Below are positions 1-12,400 of a DNA stretch of 21,944 nt, one piece after another. Both the position numbers and the translations under genes were made by a program. The stretch covers positions 124,446-146,389 of the forward strand of contig BMAT01013394.1 in assembly GCA_019649035.1 (NCBI GenBank), given 5' to 3'. Origin of the DNA: Elysia marginata. Lineage: Eukaryota > Mollusca > Gastropoda > Plakobranchidae. The notes below the pieces were generated by a model that saw nothing but the letters and a program-made list of their open reading frames with translations, did not search any database and was not told the DNA's origin. How positions within the stretch are numbered: the stretch's first letter is position 1; each line of letters begins with the position of its first letter.

Positions 1-285
1 GTATGAAATTAGCAGTGGAGAGAAGTAGGCTTTTTAGTGGAAATAATAATATGGACCAATTTGTGTCATGTTCTCAATTCTAAATTTTGGGTAAAGGATT
101 AAGAAGTTGCCACCATGTTTCCATGTTTAAAAATAAGATTTGAATTAAAACTAATTTTCTTAACAAAAACCTGTAATCAACTAAAATAATCTTTTTTTTT
201 TCTAATGCACTTATTATCCAATTTGGCCCATTTTTAATGAATGTTTATTAGGATTAATTTTAAATCATTTTTAATCAGGCTGATA

Positions 286-345
286 CAGTCTACTCTGCTT
301 AAGTCAAAGTTGCTTCAGTCTGGACAAAAATGTCTTATAGTTAAC
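286..345 (+). repeat. DNA-transposon end-like repeat, copy A
   Basis: CAGTCTACTCTGCTTAAGTC directly after a TA dinucleotide, as expected for a TA target duplication. It shares a 13-base word and overall order with copy B. It lies in intron 20. Confidence 0.38.
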
Positions 346-390
346 CGTTTTCTGTAAAAAGCAAAAAAACTAAAAAACACTTTAACTTAC

Positions 391-423
391 CAGAAGCGTT
401 TTGAGTCGTCCCCGATGTTAAAC
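391..423 (-). CDS. SUPT20H: SUPT20H exon 20 (33-nt micro-exon, last visible)
   Basis: Acceptor TTTTCTCACAG|GT and donor CTTCTG|GTAAGTT are both close to consensus. Phase 1 in and 1 out, encoding [11 protein letters not shown] and the first base of another codon. The composition (Gly/Thr/Ser/Gln) suits the tail. It is found from splice sites and phase alone, so a protein match is lacking. The following exon(s), the stop codon and the 3' UTR must lie left of position 1. Confidence 0.72.
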
Positions 424-3400
424 CTGTGAGAAAAGTTTATAACAATGAGGCTATCTGTTTAAACCAAGCAAAGCTTTTAATTTTTAGCAACATAGAGAGC
501 AAGAACAAGGTATAGACCTTAAGTTTATAAAATTTGTTAGAATTGTAGACAACTTCTTTTAGAATCAGGGATGCGCTCAAGACAGAAAAAAAAAACGAAC
601 TTTTTGGCCTTCCTTCATACAACATTAACTCAGACTGAATACACAACATAACTATATAATATAAAGTGTTGAAACCAAACTGAAGGAGCCAGAATAACCT
701 AAAAGGACATCCCTGTACAATGTTATCAAGATGGCACAGGTTAATAGTTAGAATAAAGTTTATTTAGATAGAAACATATTGATGGCAGGCACATCAAACC
801 TCTGATCTGAATATAGATAAAGAAGCCACATCAGAGGTTTGATATGCCTGCCATCGGATCCAATGATAACTGTGCAAGGATCTAGTGCAGTGTGTAATAT
901 CATAGTTTTGTTAACTTTAAAACAGGGATGCTATGGTGAGTTCTTAGGTGAAAACAGAGGTTATGATAAGCCTGAAAATTTGTTGGGCAATACAGGCACT
1001 ATAAATTGTGAGAGGTTCAGAAGCCTGTGGGCCATATTTTTTTTAGCACATCTCCTTGTGAGCAACGAGTCCAGTGTTTGATCTGCAAAATTTCATGCAG
1101 TTAGCAAATTGAAATGTCCATGCTTTAAGTTCATTGTGTCTCATTTCACATGCTTTCTGCTATTTTACAAACCTCAGGCTCTTAGCAGAATTATGCGACT
1201 CATGGAAGGGGTTTTGCACCATTAAGTTCTGTCCTTTGAAAGGTCCTTCCATATGTCCAGATCAAGCTCGCATTTTTTAGATTTTTTTTCAGGATATCTT
1301 TGTAGGAGAGCTTTTGTCTACACTTTTTCATTTTCGCCTTCACATAATTCTGCAAAAATTATCTGTTTTGGGGCTTGACAATCGCCTTTTTTGGACGTGA
1401 ATAGCCGTTCTCAGTTATGAGGCAATGATCTTGTCTTCAACACTTAATCCAAGTAATACTCTAAGTTGAACAGCAGTGAGCAGAAGTAAAGAGCAAATAG
1501 TCACACTTGATTGCAAAATAGTATAATCTTAAACAAAAAATGAAGAGTACTATACTATAAATGTGAAATGCATAAAAACTACTGCCAATATGTTCTAAAA
1601 TCAAAGGAAAATATTTTTGTAATATTCAGTTTTCAAATTTCACCAAACAAGATGCGATGGTATCACTTTTCTTAATTTTTTCTTTCAGATAAAACATCCC
1701 AGGCCTCGGGAGCTATGACAGAAAAAGCTTTCATTATAAAAGTCAACAAAGACATAGTAGTTTTAATTAAAATGGAATAGTTTGATCTTAAAACCATTTG
1801 AGCTTTGTGAATTTGTAAGATTTCTTTTAAATATGAAGTGGATATGTGTATGGGTTTTACGAAAAAGAGTAGATACCAGAACAGAAATTTGTAAAATGGA
1901 GTTATAAACATTATAACAGCCTTTAAAAGACCTTTTTGATGGTGACAAAATTATTTTGATATCTTAATCAGGTCCTAAGTTACTGCACTTGAGAGACAAG
2001 GAATCAAAGCAGCCTCATTCTTAAAAAATGGAGAGAAAAAAGACTCGTATTATCAAAACCAAAAGAGTATTACCCTGTTATTGTTAAATTGTTAGAAACA
2101 CATTTCGTCTTTCTTTTGAGGGCCTCACTAGTAGATATGATGACGAAAAACATTATAAACCTTCATTTTGTGGAAAAAGATTTTTTTTAGAAAAAATTTG
2201 ACCAAACATTAAAAGATGCCATTTTTCTTGAGTTGGCCAGCATTGCATGTCAACTCATTTTGTGTGATTGCTAGCCTACACATATCAATTAAAAATTAAA
2301 AAAACATGGCAGATAATTTTAAAATCAATGCAGGATTTTAGAGGCAGCCAGTTTAGCTCTTTCAGTATTTCTTGTGAATCAATAAACTTTGACATTTGAG
2401 TTATTAACCGGGCTGCCTTGTTTATACAAGCCAGAAATAAATAACACAGCAGAGTAAAAAATATAGAGTAGCATTTTAAAAGTCTAAACTGTCAAAGATT
2501 AATCCTGCAAGGGAAGGACTTCATGACAAAATGCACTACATCCATTTTCCAACATTTTAAGACTTAATGTAAAAAAGATTAGCTTTCCTGTTCACTTTCA
2601 GAAAGGGATGTCATTTTCCTATGTATATGGTTATATTGCAGGTGAAATAGCTGATACCCTGAGCTAAGACAAAAATACTCAGCCAAAGAAAAAACCAACA
2701 TTTGAAAAAAACAAGTTTTCCCCTTTTCCTCAGCTTTTTAAAAATGGTTCATAGCATGCTTTGTCGTGAAACTCTTCAAATATCTCCAAGAGGTGAAGCT
2801 ACCTTGTAAAAAACTCTGCAAGTTCTGTTGAACATGTTGTTGCTGTTGCTGCTGTTGCTGTTGACCTGTAGCGGAGATCAGGTGCTGGCTCAGCTCGGTA
2901 GCCGACGCCCGTCTTGACACACCACCCGACGTTGGTGTAGGTGCTCGTGCACTGGGAGGAGGGGTGGGTGTCGGGGTGGATGTCACAGCCTTGGGGATGG
3001 CAATCAGTGAAGCTGTGCCTCAGAGAAAAAAGATAAAAAGAGAGAATTTAATCTGCAGCATTTAGGATAACAAATTATGTTATAAAGTATCAACAACACA
3101 TTAAAGCAAAATATGTGGAAACACATAGCTCACTTTAATATTTATATATGAAAAACTATATGATTACGATAATAGCAATTTTTGTCCATGTAGCTTTACA
3201 AATCTGTTTTTAATTTTTTTTTTAAATTTTACCTTTCATAAACTACTTGTTATCTACCTGAACTGTTTAGCATCAAGGCTTCTCAGTAAAAAAACAAAAA
3301 TTTTTTTTTTATTTGGATTTGATGGTTTTACCAGACATCGTAAAACAAATCTTACCTCCTGGCGATTTTGCTGTGGAAGTAGAGCTTGTCATGGATGAAG

Positions 3401-6400
3401 AGTTGGGCCTGAGAAAAAAATGAGTTTTTGTCACATTTCTTATTTCAATCTCACATTTTTTTACAAATGCTATGCTCTCTTGTGCCACTAAGATCTAAAA
3501 ACTGGAGCTAAACTTCCAGGAGTACTTTTCGTGTCAAGTTAAGCTATTTATAGTCCTTGAAGTTTAATAGTAACTGGCTGACTAACAAAAAAATTAAATC
3601 CTGGTCAATTTTGCAAAGCCTGATCATTAACACTCTTGCTTTGCCTGCCTCTCTCCTCTGTGTCATATACATACAAAATATCTGTTGTTCCATGTCAGCT
3701 TGACTGCCTCTCCCCTCTCTCTCATATACGTCCATACATATAAATATATGTCGTTCCATGTTAGCTTGCCTGCCTCTCACCCCTTTCTTAAATACGTCCA
3801 TACATAGAAAATATCTGTCGTTCAATGTTAGCTTGACTGCCTCTTTCCTCTGTCTCATATACGTCCATACATAGAAAATATCTGTCGTTCCATGTCAGCA
3901 TGACTGCATGTTGACTTCTTAATCAAGAAGTGGTTTGATGATGATAACGCACAAGCAAACGTTGGTAAAAATGGCACAGATCAGACTAATGCCATCTAGT
4001 ATTTATGGTGTTCAATATGAATGCTATCAGAGAATGAAAGCAACATCAAAATGTGGCAACGAATTGCAAGACACTAATGACAGATTCTACATGGGATATT
4101 CATAAATTAAAATAGTATCATTGGGATTTTCTTTCCATATCTCATGAGTGTGAATATGATTTATGCCATTTATGTGTGTAGCACAATACAAAATGATGAG
4201 ATTGCTCTATCCTCATGATTGAAACAAATGTGATGATGGTTGACAAAAAAAAATAATGTAAATAAAAATAATTACTACAATGAGGTTTTTAAGTCTCTTT
4301 TTTCTACCTGAGTTGACTTGACACGGAGGCAGGAACTTTGATTCTTTGGGCTGTCATGATGGAGCCTGACTGGATGGACGAGGCGATAAACTGGGCAGAG
4401 AGCGACGACGGTAGACCAGCCCCTGCTACAAGACCTGTTGGACACATAGTAAGTTACAGCATGATTCAAGCTTGTAGGATTGACTGATGTTCCTCTACAA
4501 CAAATCTACATAGATCTAGTATGCAGAACTTTTTAAAGAAAAACACAACAGTGGTCTCTGCTTAAGTCGGACTCTATAGGACATAATCAACAACCTGGAC
4601 TTGGATAAAAAAATCAAACTACTTATAGTTGTCTCCATGGCAAAGAAAAAAAATCAAGTTTACTAAATCAACTTCACCATATCCGCGCATCGAGGGTACA
4701 AAAGTATCCGAGTAGGTAATTTTCTATGTAATGTATTTAAAATGTAAAAAACCGGAAATAAATTCTGAAATCAAACATATCCCTCAAAACATATCTTTCA
4801 AACTGGTTTGTTCAATTAACTGGTTTGGCAAAAAGTTTTCAAACGTACTGACCAGTGGTCATTAATTTTTTAGCAATTCGAAGCCATTGCTATAGCAGCT
4901 GGGGTGACAAAAGTTTCCTAAATGCATTGATATGATGTGAAAACAGAATACACCGATAGGGTTTAGCAGACTTAGGCAAAGTTGAATGTATACAGTTTTG
5001 CAAGTCTTTGCATAAAAACTTGTAATCTAGATGTACATGAAATAGAGAAAAACTTACTCACTCTATCTACCAAGATAAGTCTCCTTTACTCATCCCAGTG
5101 GGAAATAGTTTTGGGCAGTGTTCAAGTATATTCACATACAGAAAAATATTGTGATTTTATTATACTTTCTGGGTAAATATACTCATTCTTAAACAAACAA
5201 AAAATTCTAACATATACGAAATTCATGCAGTTTCATAGGACTTATTAGTTCTGCTTTGCTTTCTTATGCTAATTCTGTGGTCTAAGACTTTTAAATCCTC
5301 TGTAAATAAAAAGCAACTAAGTAAATTTTGAACATAATTATTACTCTACCAAGATCTTTATGCAGAGTAAATGATGAAATGGGATTCCTTGCGATACACA
5401 ACTGTGAAGACTTTATTTTACACCTAATCCTAATTTAATAGCTTTAACAACATTTCTTTAATGTCCAAATTTGCTTTTTACTACTAGTGCCCATAATGAA
5501 GGTTATCAGCCGCAAATGGATCAAACTGGTTTTAACAACAACCGACTTAACCATTTGACAAAGTGTTTGAACTGATGTAAAATAAAACAAAAGATTTTCA
5601 TAAAACTTCACAAAACCCAGTTGTTGGTTGTAGTTGTTGTAAACTGTGATGTTTTTTCTCCTTGAAGTGTAGTTCAGTTCTTATCATCTCTGCTTGAGCT
5701 CTCCTGTTGACGTAAATCTCCGAGACAGTCATGTTATTTTTCACCAGGGTAATGATTCCACCTTTGGGTCCATCCTGTTTGCCTTTTTGAAGGTTTGGTA
5801 TCCTTTCGTTGTGAATCCACGTCCATGTTTGGTATTGGGTGTTAAACGTGATTCTTGGGTTATACAACATCTGTGTCTTCCTTTTTCAAGTCGGTTGGCA
5901 AGGGACAGCTTCTTTGTTATACCCTCCGCGTTCCAATATCAAAATTTCAAAGCTTTATTCTATTCAATAGTATTTACACAAGTAGCTTTGGGTGGGCTTT
6001 TCGAGTCAGAGTACCGGGCATATCATGTGCCTGAGGATCACAGTTGAAGCAATTTGACTGGAATAATCCATATTTCTATTCAGTTGATTTGTGCAACGAC
6101 GTCCTAGTTCACTGAACCCAGAAGGTTGGTGTCATCCGACTTCAGCGTACTTTTTCTGTAGGAATAGGTTTCCTTAGCCCTTGACATTAGCCGAGACATT
6201 ATTTAATTATGAAGACTTTTTCTTTTTTCCTTACAATTCCAGCATCTCAAAATGATACAACCTGTGTAGGTGAATGGTCTTTGACAGCTCATCACATCGA
6301 AAGCATTCAGGATTCCATAATTTCTGTCAAAGTTTTCCATGGGTATAAATGACCCCTGGTATTAAAAAAAATGGCTTGAGAAAAATTTCTGCAGGTGTTA

Positions 6401-9400
6401 TAATACACTAAAAATTTAAGGCCCTCAGAAAAGAATGAAAAAAAAATGTTAATCAGATAGAATTGAAAGATATACATCTCTGATTTTCTCACATTCTCTC
6501 CTAGCATGAGTAGCAATGACCATCCTTACCATGAGAGGAGCCAGCCAGAGAGGACGCCGGACTGATCGACAGAGACAGCTGGATCGGGATGTTCCTCTTG
6601 GCTGCTAGACTGGCCACCATGCCACTCACGTCCCCGGCCTTGCCGACAATCTGACCAGTCTGCTGCTGCTGTTGTGAGGCGGCATTCTGCTGGCCTGCAG
6701 CGGCCACCTGTTTCATCAGAGCCTGGGCATTGCTGATTGCCAGGGCAGACTGAGCTGGGCTTGGAGTTTGACTTGGTGTGGATACTGTGGCAGCAACTGG
6801 GGCGACACCCTGTACAAAATTCAGAAAAAAGAAATCAGAATGTTTAGTAACTAGTTTTCCTTCTTCAGATAAGCATTATTTATTGAAACCTGATGTAGGA
6901 AAATACAAAACTTGTTGGGCATCAATGTCAGTAAAAAGTCAATTTTTTTTTTACTTTTCCATCCTTTTCATAAAGTCTTTCTTCAAATGAATTTATTAAT
7001 AGCCAATGGGAAAAACAAACAATTTGTCAGGAAATTGTTTCAAAAGCAAATGTAAAAGTTACAATCTTGTTTGACTTCTTCCACAATCAGGAACACCTAG
7101 CAATAAAATATAGATCATCAGAACGATTGGACATTTTCACAACATAGGAATCTCATTCTTGTCGTGCATATGGTGGAGTGATGGATCAACCTGTTCCCTT
7201 TTACGCATTAGAGTTGAAGAGTTCAAGACAAAGTTTTACTACATTAGTAAAATTTAAAACATGGCAAAAAGCCAGTGTACTATTCATCGATAATGTAGCA
7301 ATATGTTTCCTTAACCTAATGCAACCTATCTCAATTTTTGCGTTACAAGACTTTGATACAAACTTTGATAATGGATTTTTCTGAGCTTAAAAACATAAAA
7401 AGTGGCATCAAGGTTATCAAAATTTTATGGAAAATATTAAAATTTCCTTTGCTTTAAAATACAGACAAAAAGAGAACTAAATTAACTTCTTAAAGGCATT
7501 TATTGAGATCAAAATTTCCAATTTTCAATTCATTTTGTATTGGTTGCAAGACATACCTGAGTGTAGTAAACGGTAGGTGTTGCCTCATTGGCCTTCTGTA
7601 TTGAGATCTTCACTTGAAGTTTTCCTTTCTCAGTGAACAAATCAATGAATTGCTGGAGATATCTAAGATTAGGAGAAAAAATTCAAAACATAGATTTCTT
7701 TTTCTTTTTTTAGTTTTCTATCATATTTATAGAAAACTTTGTTCCAGAATGTGATTTCAAATGGCTGCTACTGAATACAGCAAACCCCAAACAATAAAAT
7801 TTCTGTTATTTATTGTTGAATTACTAATTACCTATTTGATAAAACCACATAAAAATCTGTGATAAAAAAGTAAAATAGGAAACAGTTAATGTGATGTGCT
7901 GAGCACTTCATCGCTTGAGTTTTTGGACAGAGTACTTCTAATTATAGATCATGTCAAATATTTTTAGTTTAGCTTGTTAAGCAAGACTAATTTCAGCAAC
8001 GCAAAAGTTTAGTCATCCACAAAGAGACATACAGCTTGAATCCTTCAGCAATTCATTCTTTGATATAAAACTTTCAAACTAAATAATTGGTCGGAAAAAA
8101 GAATCCTAAAATCAAACATTTATGCAGACTATTAAGCCTAACTTAACTAAAGAAGAAATGTGAGCAAAGCAAATCTTACCTATCCACACACTGTCTTGAA
8201 CCACTCACAAATCTGGTCAGGAAAAAGTTATAATTTTTTTTTTTGAAATAGATAATGAGTTTCCGAATTTGGATAAACTAAATTCATATTTTTTATACCG
8301 TCATTGAGATTCTGCATTTTTTAAGAGAAAAAAAATAAAGTTAGTGAAATTTTTTCTTTTTGAAAAGTTTTGATTAAGTTCTGAGCTCCAATAAGAGATT
8401 TAGTAGGATATTTGACAAGATTAAAATACAGTGGAGTTAAAATGTTTGATCAGAACAAAGTACAAATGAGTTACAAAGTGTCTCAATGCTACTGTGGTTA
8501 TCCTTGCTGTTGATGCTGATACTCCTAGATGGAGTCATTACACAAGCCATCGCGGCTGAGTTCACAAGCTACTACTCACCTACACCTACGGCCCTCCTCT
8601 CCAGTACGCCCTTGCATGTAGTCATGGTCCAGATAAAAGTCACCAATGTAGTTGTCTGCCAGCTGAGGTTGGTAAATTGTGATCCTGGCCATCATGTGAC
8701 GCTCCTGCGCCAGATCTCGCTCCAGTGTGTGCTCCTCGACAAAAATCTAGAAAAACAGATCAGTGAAATACCCCAAGATGGACTTTAACCCTTTAAAATC
8801 TAACCTCTTAAGGCTTAAAACCACCTGCACCTTGGCTTTGGAGCAAAATTGAGACATTTTTATTACAAATCATAGTGAGTCATGTTTGTGGGGCTATATC
8901 TGGGCTACACAAAAACAATGTCGCTATTTCTCTAAATAAACCTTTGGGCCATTCTGTTCTTAAATCCACATAAGAAATTTGACTGCTGGTGTCTTACTGT
9001 TAGCAGGAATATTTACTTTTGTAATACGACCACCAGTTGCATAAGACCTAGATCTATCAAATGGCACACTAGGTAGAGATTCAGAACTACATTTAGATTT
9101 TTCTTTGATCTCATTACCTTTTCCAATTCTGGATCACTGTCAGGAAAACTGTTGTCTAGATCCTGTTCTTCATCAGATTGAGCACATGAGTCAGTTTTAA
9201 GAGAGTGTTAATTTAGGACTTCAGGAGACTTCAGTAGGTACCGGTACCTCTATATAAAGCTAAATAAGATCATGAGACCTAAAGGTCACCCTATGGTTCA
9301 TTGGATTAAGAGCCGCTTGAAAAATTGTGAGGGTATAGGAATATTATTTTTTTTTATTATAAGTATCCCCATCACCAGTTAAACAAACCTTAAGTGATGT

Positions 9401-12400
9401 ATTAAAATCTGAAATTGATTCGGACAAAATTTTATTCTCAAAGACTACTTTCTAAAAGTACTAAGAATCCAAAAATTCCTCACCATTCCATCAGAAGCTG
9501 ATGTGTCAGGAAGCTTTGCATACTTCTTTACCTGAAATAAACAATACTGCTTTAAGAATAGGCTTTCATAACTGTATCATTATTACACTTACCACTGCCT
9601 TGAGACCAATCAAGAGTAATGAAAATGTCGCAATTTTCTCATCATTAAGTTTCATATTTGGAACAATGTTTTTTTTATGTTCAGTTTTATATGTTCTCGG
9701 CACATGAAAGTATGTTGAATACCTAAAGAGTCCAAATATTTTTATTGTCTTTTTGATCAAGTTTATGCTTTTTTCGTCTCATTTTGGTTTTGTTAAAGCC
9801 TAGCCTGTTTTAACACACCGTTCTGATATATATCACTCTGGTAAGGTAAGCCACCTCCACCATACAAATACATAGCTGTATCTGTCCTTAAAAAAAAAAG
9901 AGTTAAATCCCACATATCAGAAAAAGAGTGGTAAAAAAGGATCCATTAAGACAAAGTTGATAACTTGAAAAAATAAAACAACCAAGAATAAAACAAAAAA
10001 AACCCACTAAACTCACATCAATTGACTCGGGCATGGGCAAGGTTGGAGGTTGTGATGTTTTCTTGAAGCGATCAATCACCTAAAAGAGAGGCAGACAAAC
10101 ACGCATTCGTGTTGTTCAAGTAATGGTTAGATCGCTTTTGTTAAAAATTTATTACTATTGTTTCAATTTATATAAAAAATATCTCATTTGAGAAGAATTT
10201 TGCAGTTTGAAGAAGAGGCGAGAGGGAGACATGATAGATCAAACTTAGTTGTAATCGATTTTAAAATAATTACAGTCTAGTCCAAGCAAATCATACCACG
10301 ACAGTTTCAATAATTGTTTGTTTCCAACTGTATTTGGATAACTGTCCTTTGCAATACACACTGATAATCAATATTTGGGATATTCAAAAGTTGTTCATGC
10401 GAAGTTTAAAACATCCTGAATGGACGTGTTTCATAAAAGAAAAGGCCTGAAACTTTTCCATTCCACTGAACAGGTTATGATTATACAGAACAGTCATCAC
10501 CAATGTTTTAAAAATAGCGCAGAAATCTTTGCTTCAGAAACAATTCAACAAGATTACCTGTCTGGCTTTGTTGATCCCAGGGGCAGTTGAAGACTTTGCC
10601 TTTTCTCGTCTTCTAGCCAGGAAATCGTGAAGCCGCATGCTTTTTGGTGCTGATGATTGGGCAAGCTTTCTTTTCCTATTCAGCGCTGCTTGAGTGTGCT
10701 TCTTAACTGACCTTGAACGTAAACGCATATACATAGTCATACACACTGAGAATTACAAAGTTCTAACTCAAATTTTTTCAGAGCCTTATTGAGATTTATT
10801 ATATTATATTAAAAAACTTCTTTAAATTGAGATAAAATAGAGCACCTTTTTTTCACATACTATATAAATGTTCGTATTTTGGGTCAAAGTTCATCAACAT
10901 AGGCAAGATTTTCTGTGTAAAAGGTTCTTTTCCCTATCAAAATGCCAGTACTGAATCCATTGGTCACCTTAGAAAAACTAAAAATATTTTGATTACACAC
11001 AATTTAGCTTTAAATGTGGTAAATTGTGCACTCATTTTTCAATCCACACAACTGAAACTAAATAATTACTAATTTAATTTGGATCAGGTAGTTTTAAGCT
11101 ACATCACTAACCTTTTAAGGCCAGGGTCATTGAATAATTTGTCCCGATATTGTAAAGCATTTTCCACAAACATGACTGCCGGTGAGGGGTCGAGACACAG
11201 GGGTTCCTCCGTGGCCAGGAGGAGTTCACTCTCTAGACAGTGAAGGTCATCCTGGCTCCACACTTGGCCGTCACAACTCATTGCTCGGATGTCACGCAAT
11301 ATGGACTGAAAAAAAACCGACAATTCAAACATAATGGGTAGGCCAATAAAAAAAATTTGGAGGCCTGGGGGCAGGGGTGTAAAGAGGAAGGCCTGGAGGG
11401 TAAAAGGTGGACAAAGGCCTGTGCTGCTTTAGTCAACGACTCGTTGGATGGTTGCAGTGTAATAATTGCTAAGCCTAACCAACTCACATACAGTCAATAG
11501 ATCTATACACAAGATTACAGGACATACATCACTTATAATGTTGATCTTGTCAATTTGTGTGGTCCGGGGAAACAATTTTGTTTTTATTCTCTTGTTTTAA
11601 TTTAAAAGGAATGTAACGAGATCTAGTAAATTTTACTACTTTTTATAAATGCACACATCTCATGAATGGACGCTATTTGAGCCTCCCATGTGCTGTGCAT
11701 TTAACCGGATACTACTGTAACATTAACAACAGAGAAAAAGAAGAATCAGAACAATGGTAGGGAGTAGAAATAAAGGGTGAGAGGCATTTGGATAGTGACT
11801 AAGATATACAAGAGTAAAAGCAATAATGGGAGAAAAGTTAAAGACAAAATTAGACAGAAAATGATAAGCCTTCCATAACAAGAAGACAAATTCAAAAAAT
11901 GAGAAGGTATAAGGCTCAGTCTTTTACCAAACTATGTCGGGTACACTACAACTAGTAATCATAAATGTTGACATTGTCATTGAACTAGCTAAGTAGCCAA
12001 TCTCAGATATGCAAGTTTGACATAAATTATGTGCATATTGCTGTGATGCCATTTACTTCAGAGGGGCAACAGTTTCAAAATTATAAAAAACTAAATATCA
12101 TTTTGCTAGCCCATGGACAATATGCTCTAATTCGTTCAACACAAAATCATATTTAGGTTCTGATGTTAACTAACAGAACAAGTTTTTTTAAGTGAAAACT
12201 CTTAGAAGGCCAGCAATTTTGGGCAATTTGATAGAAATTCCATGACTTGCTCTCTTTTTTACATTATTTTGTGTTACAGTGAGATTTTTTTACCACAGCC
12301 TCAAAACAGAGGTATTTTTGTTGCAGCTACCAATCCCTTGCTGCGCCCTATTGAGGTCACTGGGCTAGGGTTGTTAACCCGCCACAAGTTTTGGGTCAGG

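Larger units (their letters stand above)
4435..6529 (-). other. intron 16 (2.1 kb)
   Basis: Contains the LINE fragment and repeat copy B. The remaining sequence is AT-rich without a recognisable gene. The plus frame 5694-6047 is the antisense of the LINE fragment. Confidence 0.75.
7663..11111 (-). other. introns 8-14 (about 320-520 bp each)
   Basis: Seven short AT-rich introns between exons 8 and 15. Nothing convincing beyond a 14-bp perfect palindrome AGGTACCGGTACCT (9236-9249) in intron 11, which follows two GACTTCAG copies. Confidence 0.7.

Noticed and set aside
3544-3858. 104-codon minus-strand open frame
   Set aside because: It simply translates the ~66-bp minisatellite. The periodic protein sequence has no independent support.
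8486-8788. Plus-strand 100-codon frame with a hydrophobic, signal-peptide-like N-terminus
   Set aside because: Its latter part is exactly antisense to SUPT20H exon 13, which is well supported. The hydrophobic start is intronic AT/CT-rich sequence, and no family match is seen.
8780-8830. piggyBac-like end (TTTAACCCTTTAAAA)
   Set aside because: TTAA followed by CCCTTT is suggestive, but no matching inverse end was found nearby and the word is short in AT-rich DNA.
9800-9892. Possible extra exon in intron 10 (minus strand) encoding [10 protein letters not shown]-like sequence after a strong T-tract acceptor
   Set aside because: The phase does not fit: phase 0 entry from exon 10 meets an in-frame TGA, and the donors present leave phases that do not match exon 11. 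Exons 10 and 11 join directly to give the conserved motif.
10711-10745. Exon 9 starting further upstream, giving [11 protein letters not shown] before SVKK
   Set aside because: The AG before TGTGTATG leads into a frame with TAA when joined to exon 8. Only the AAG|GTCAG acceptor keeps the frame and the family-like sequence.
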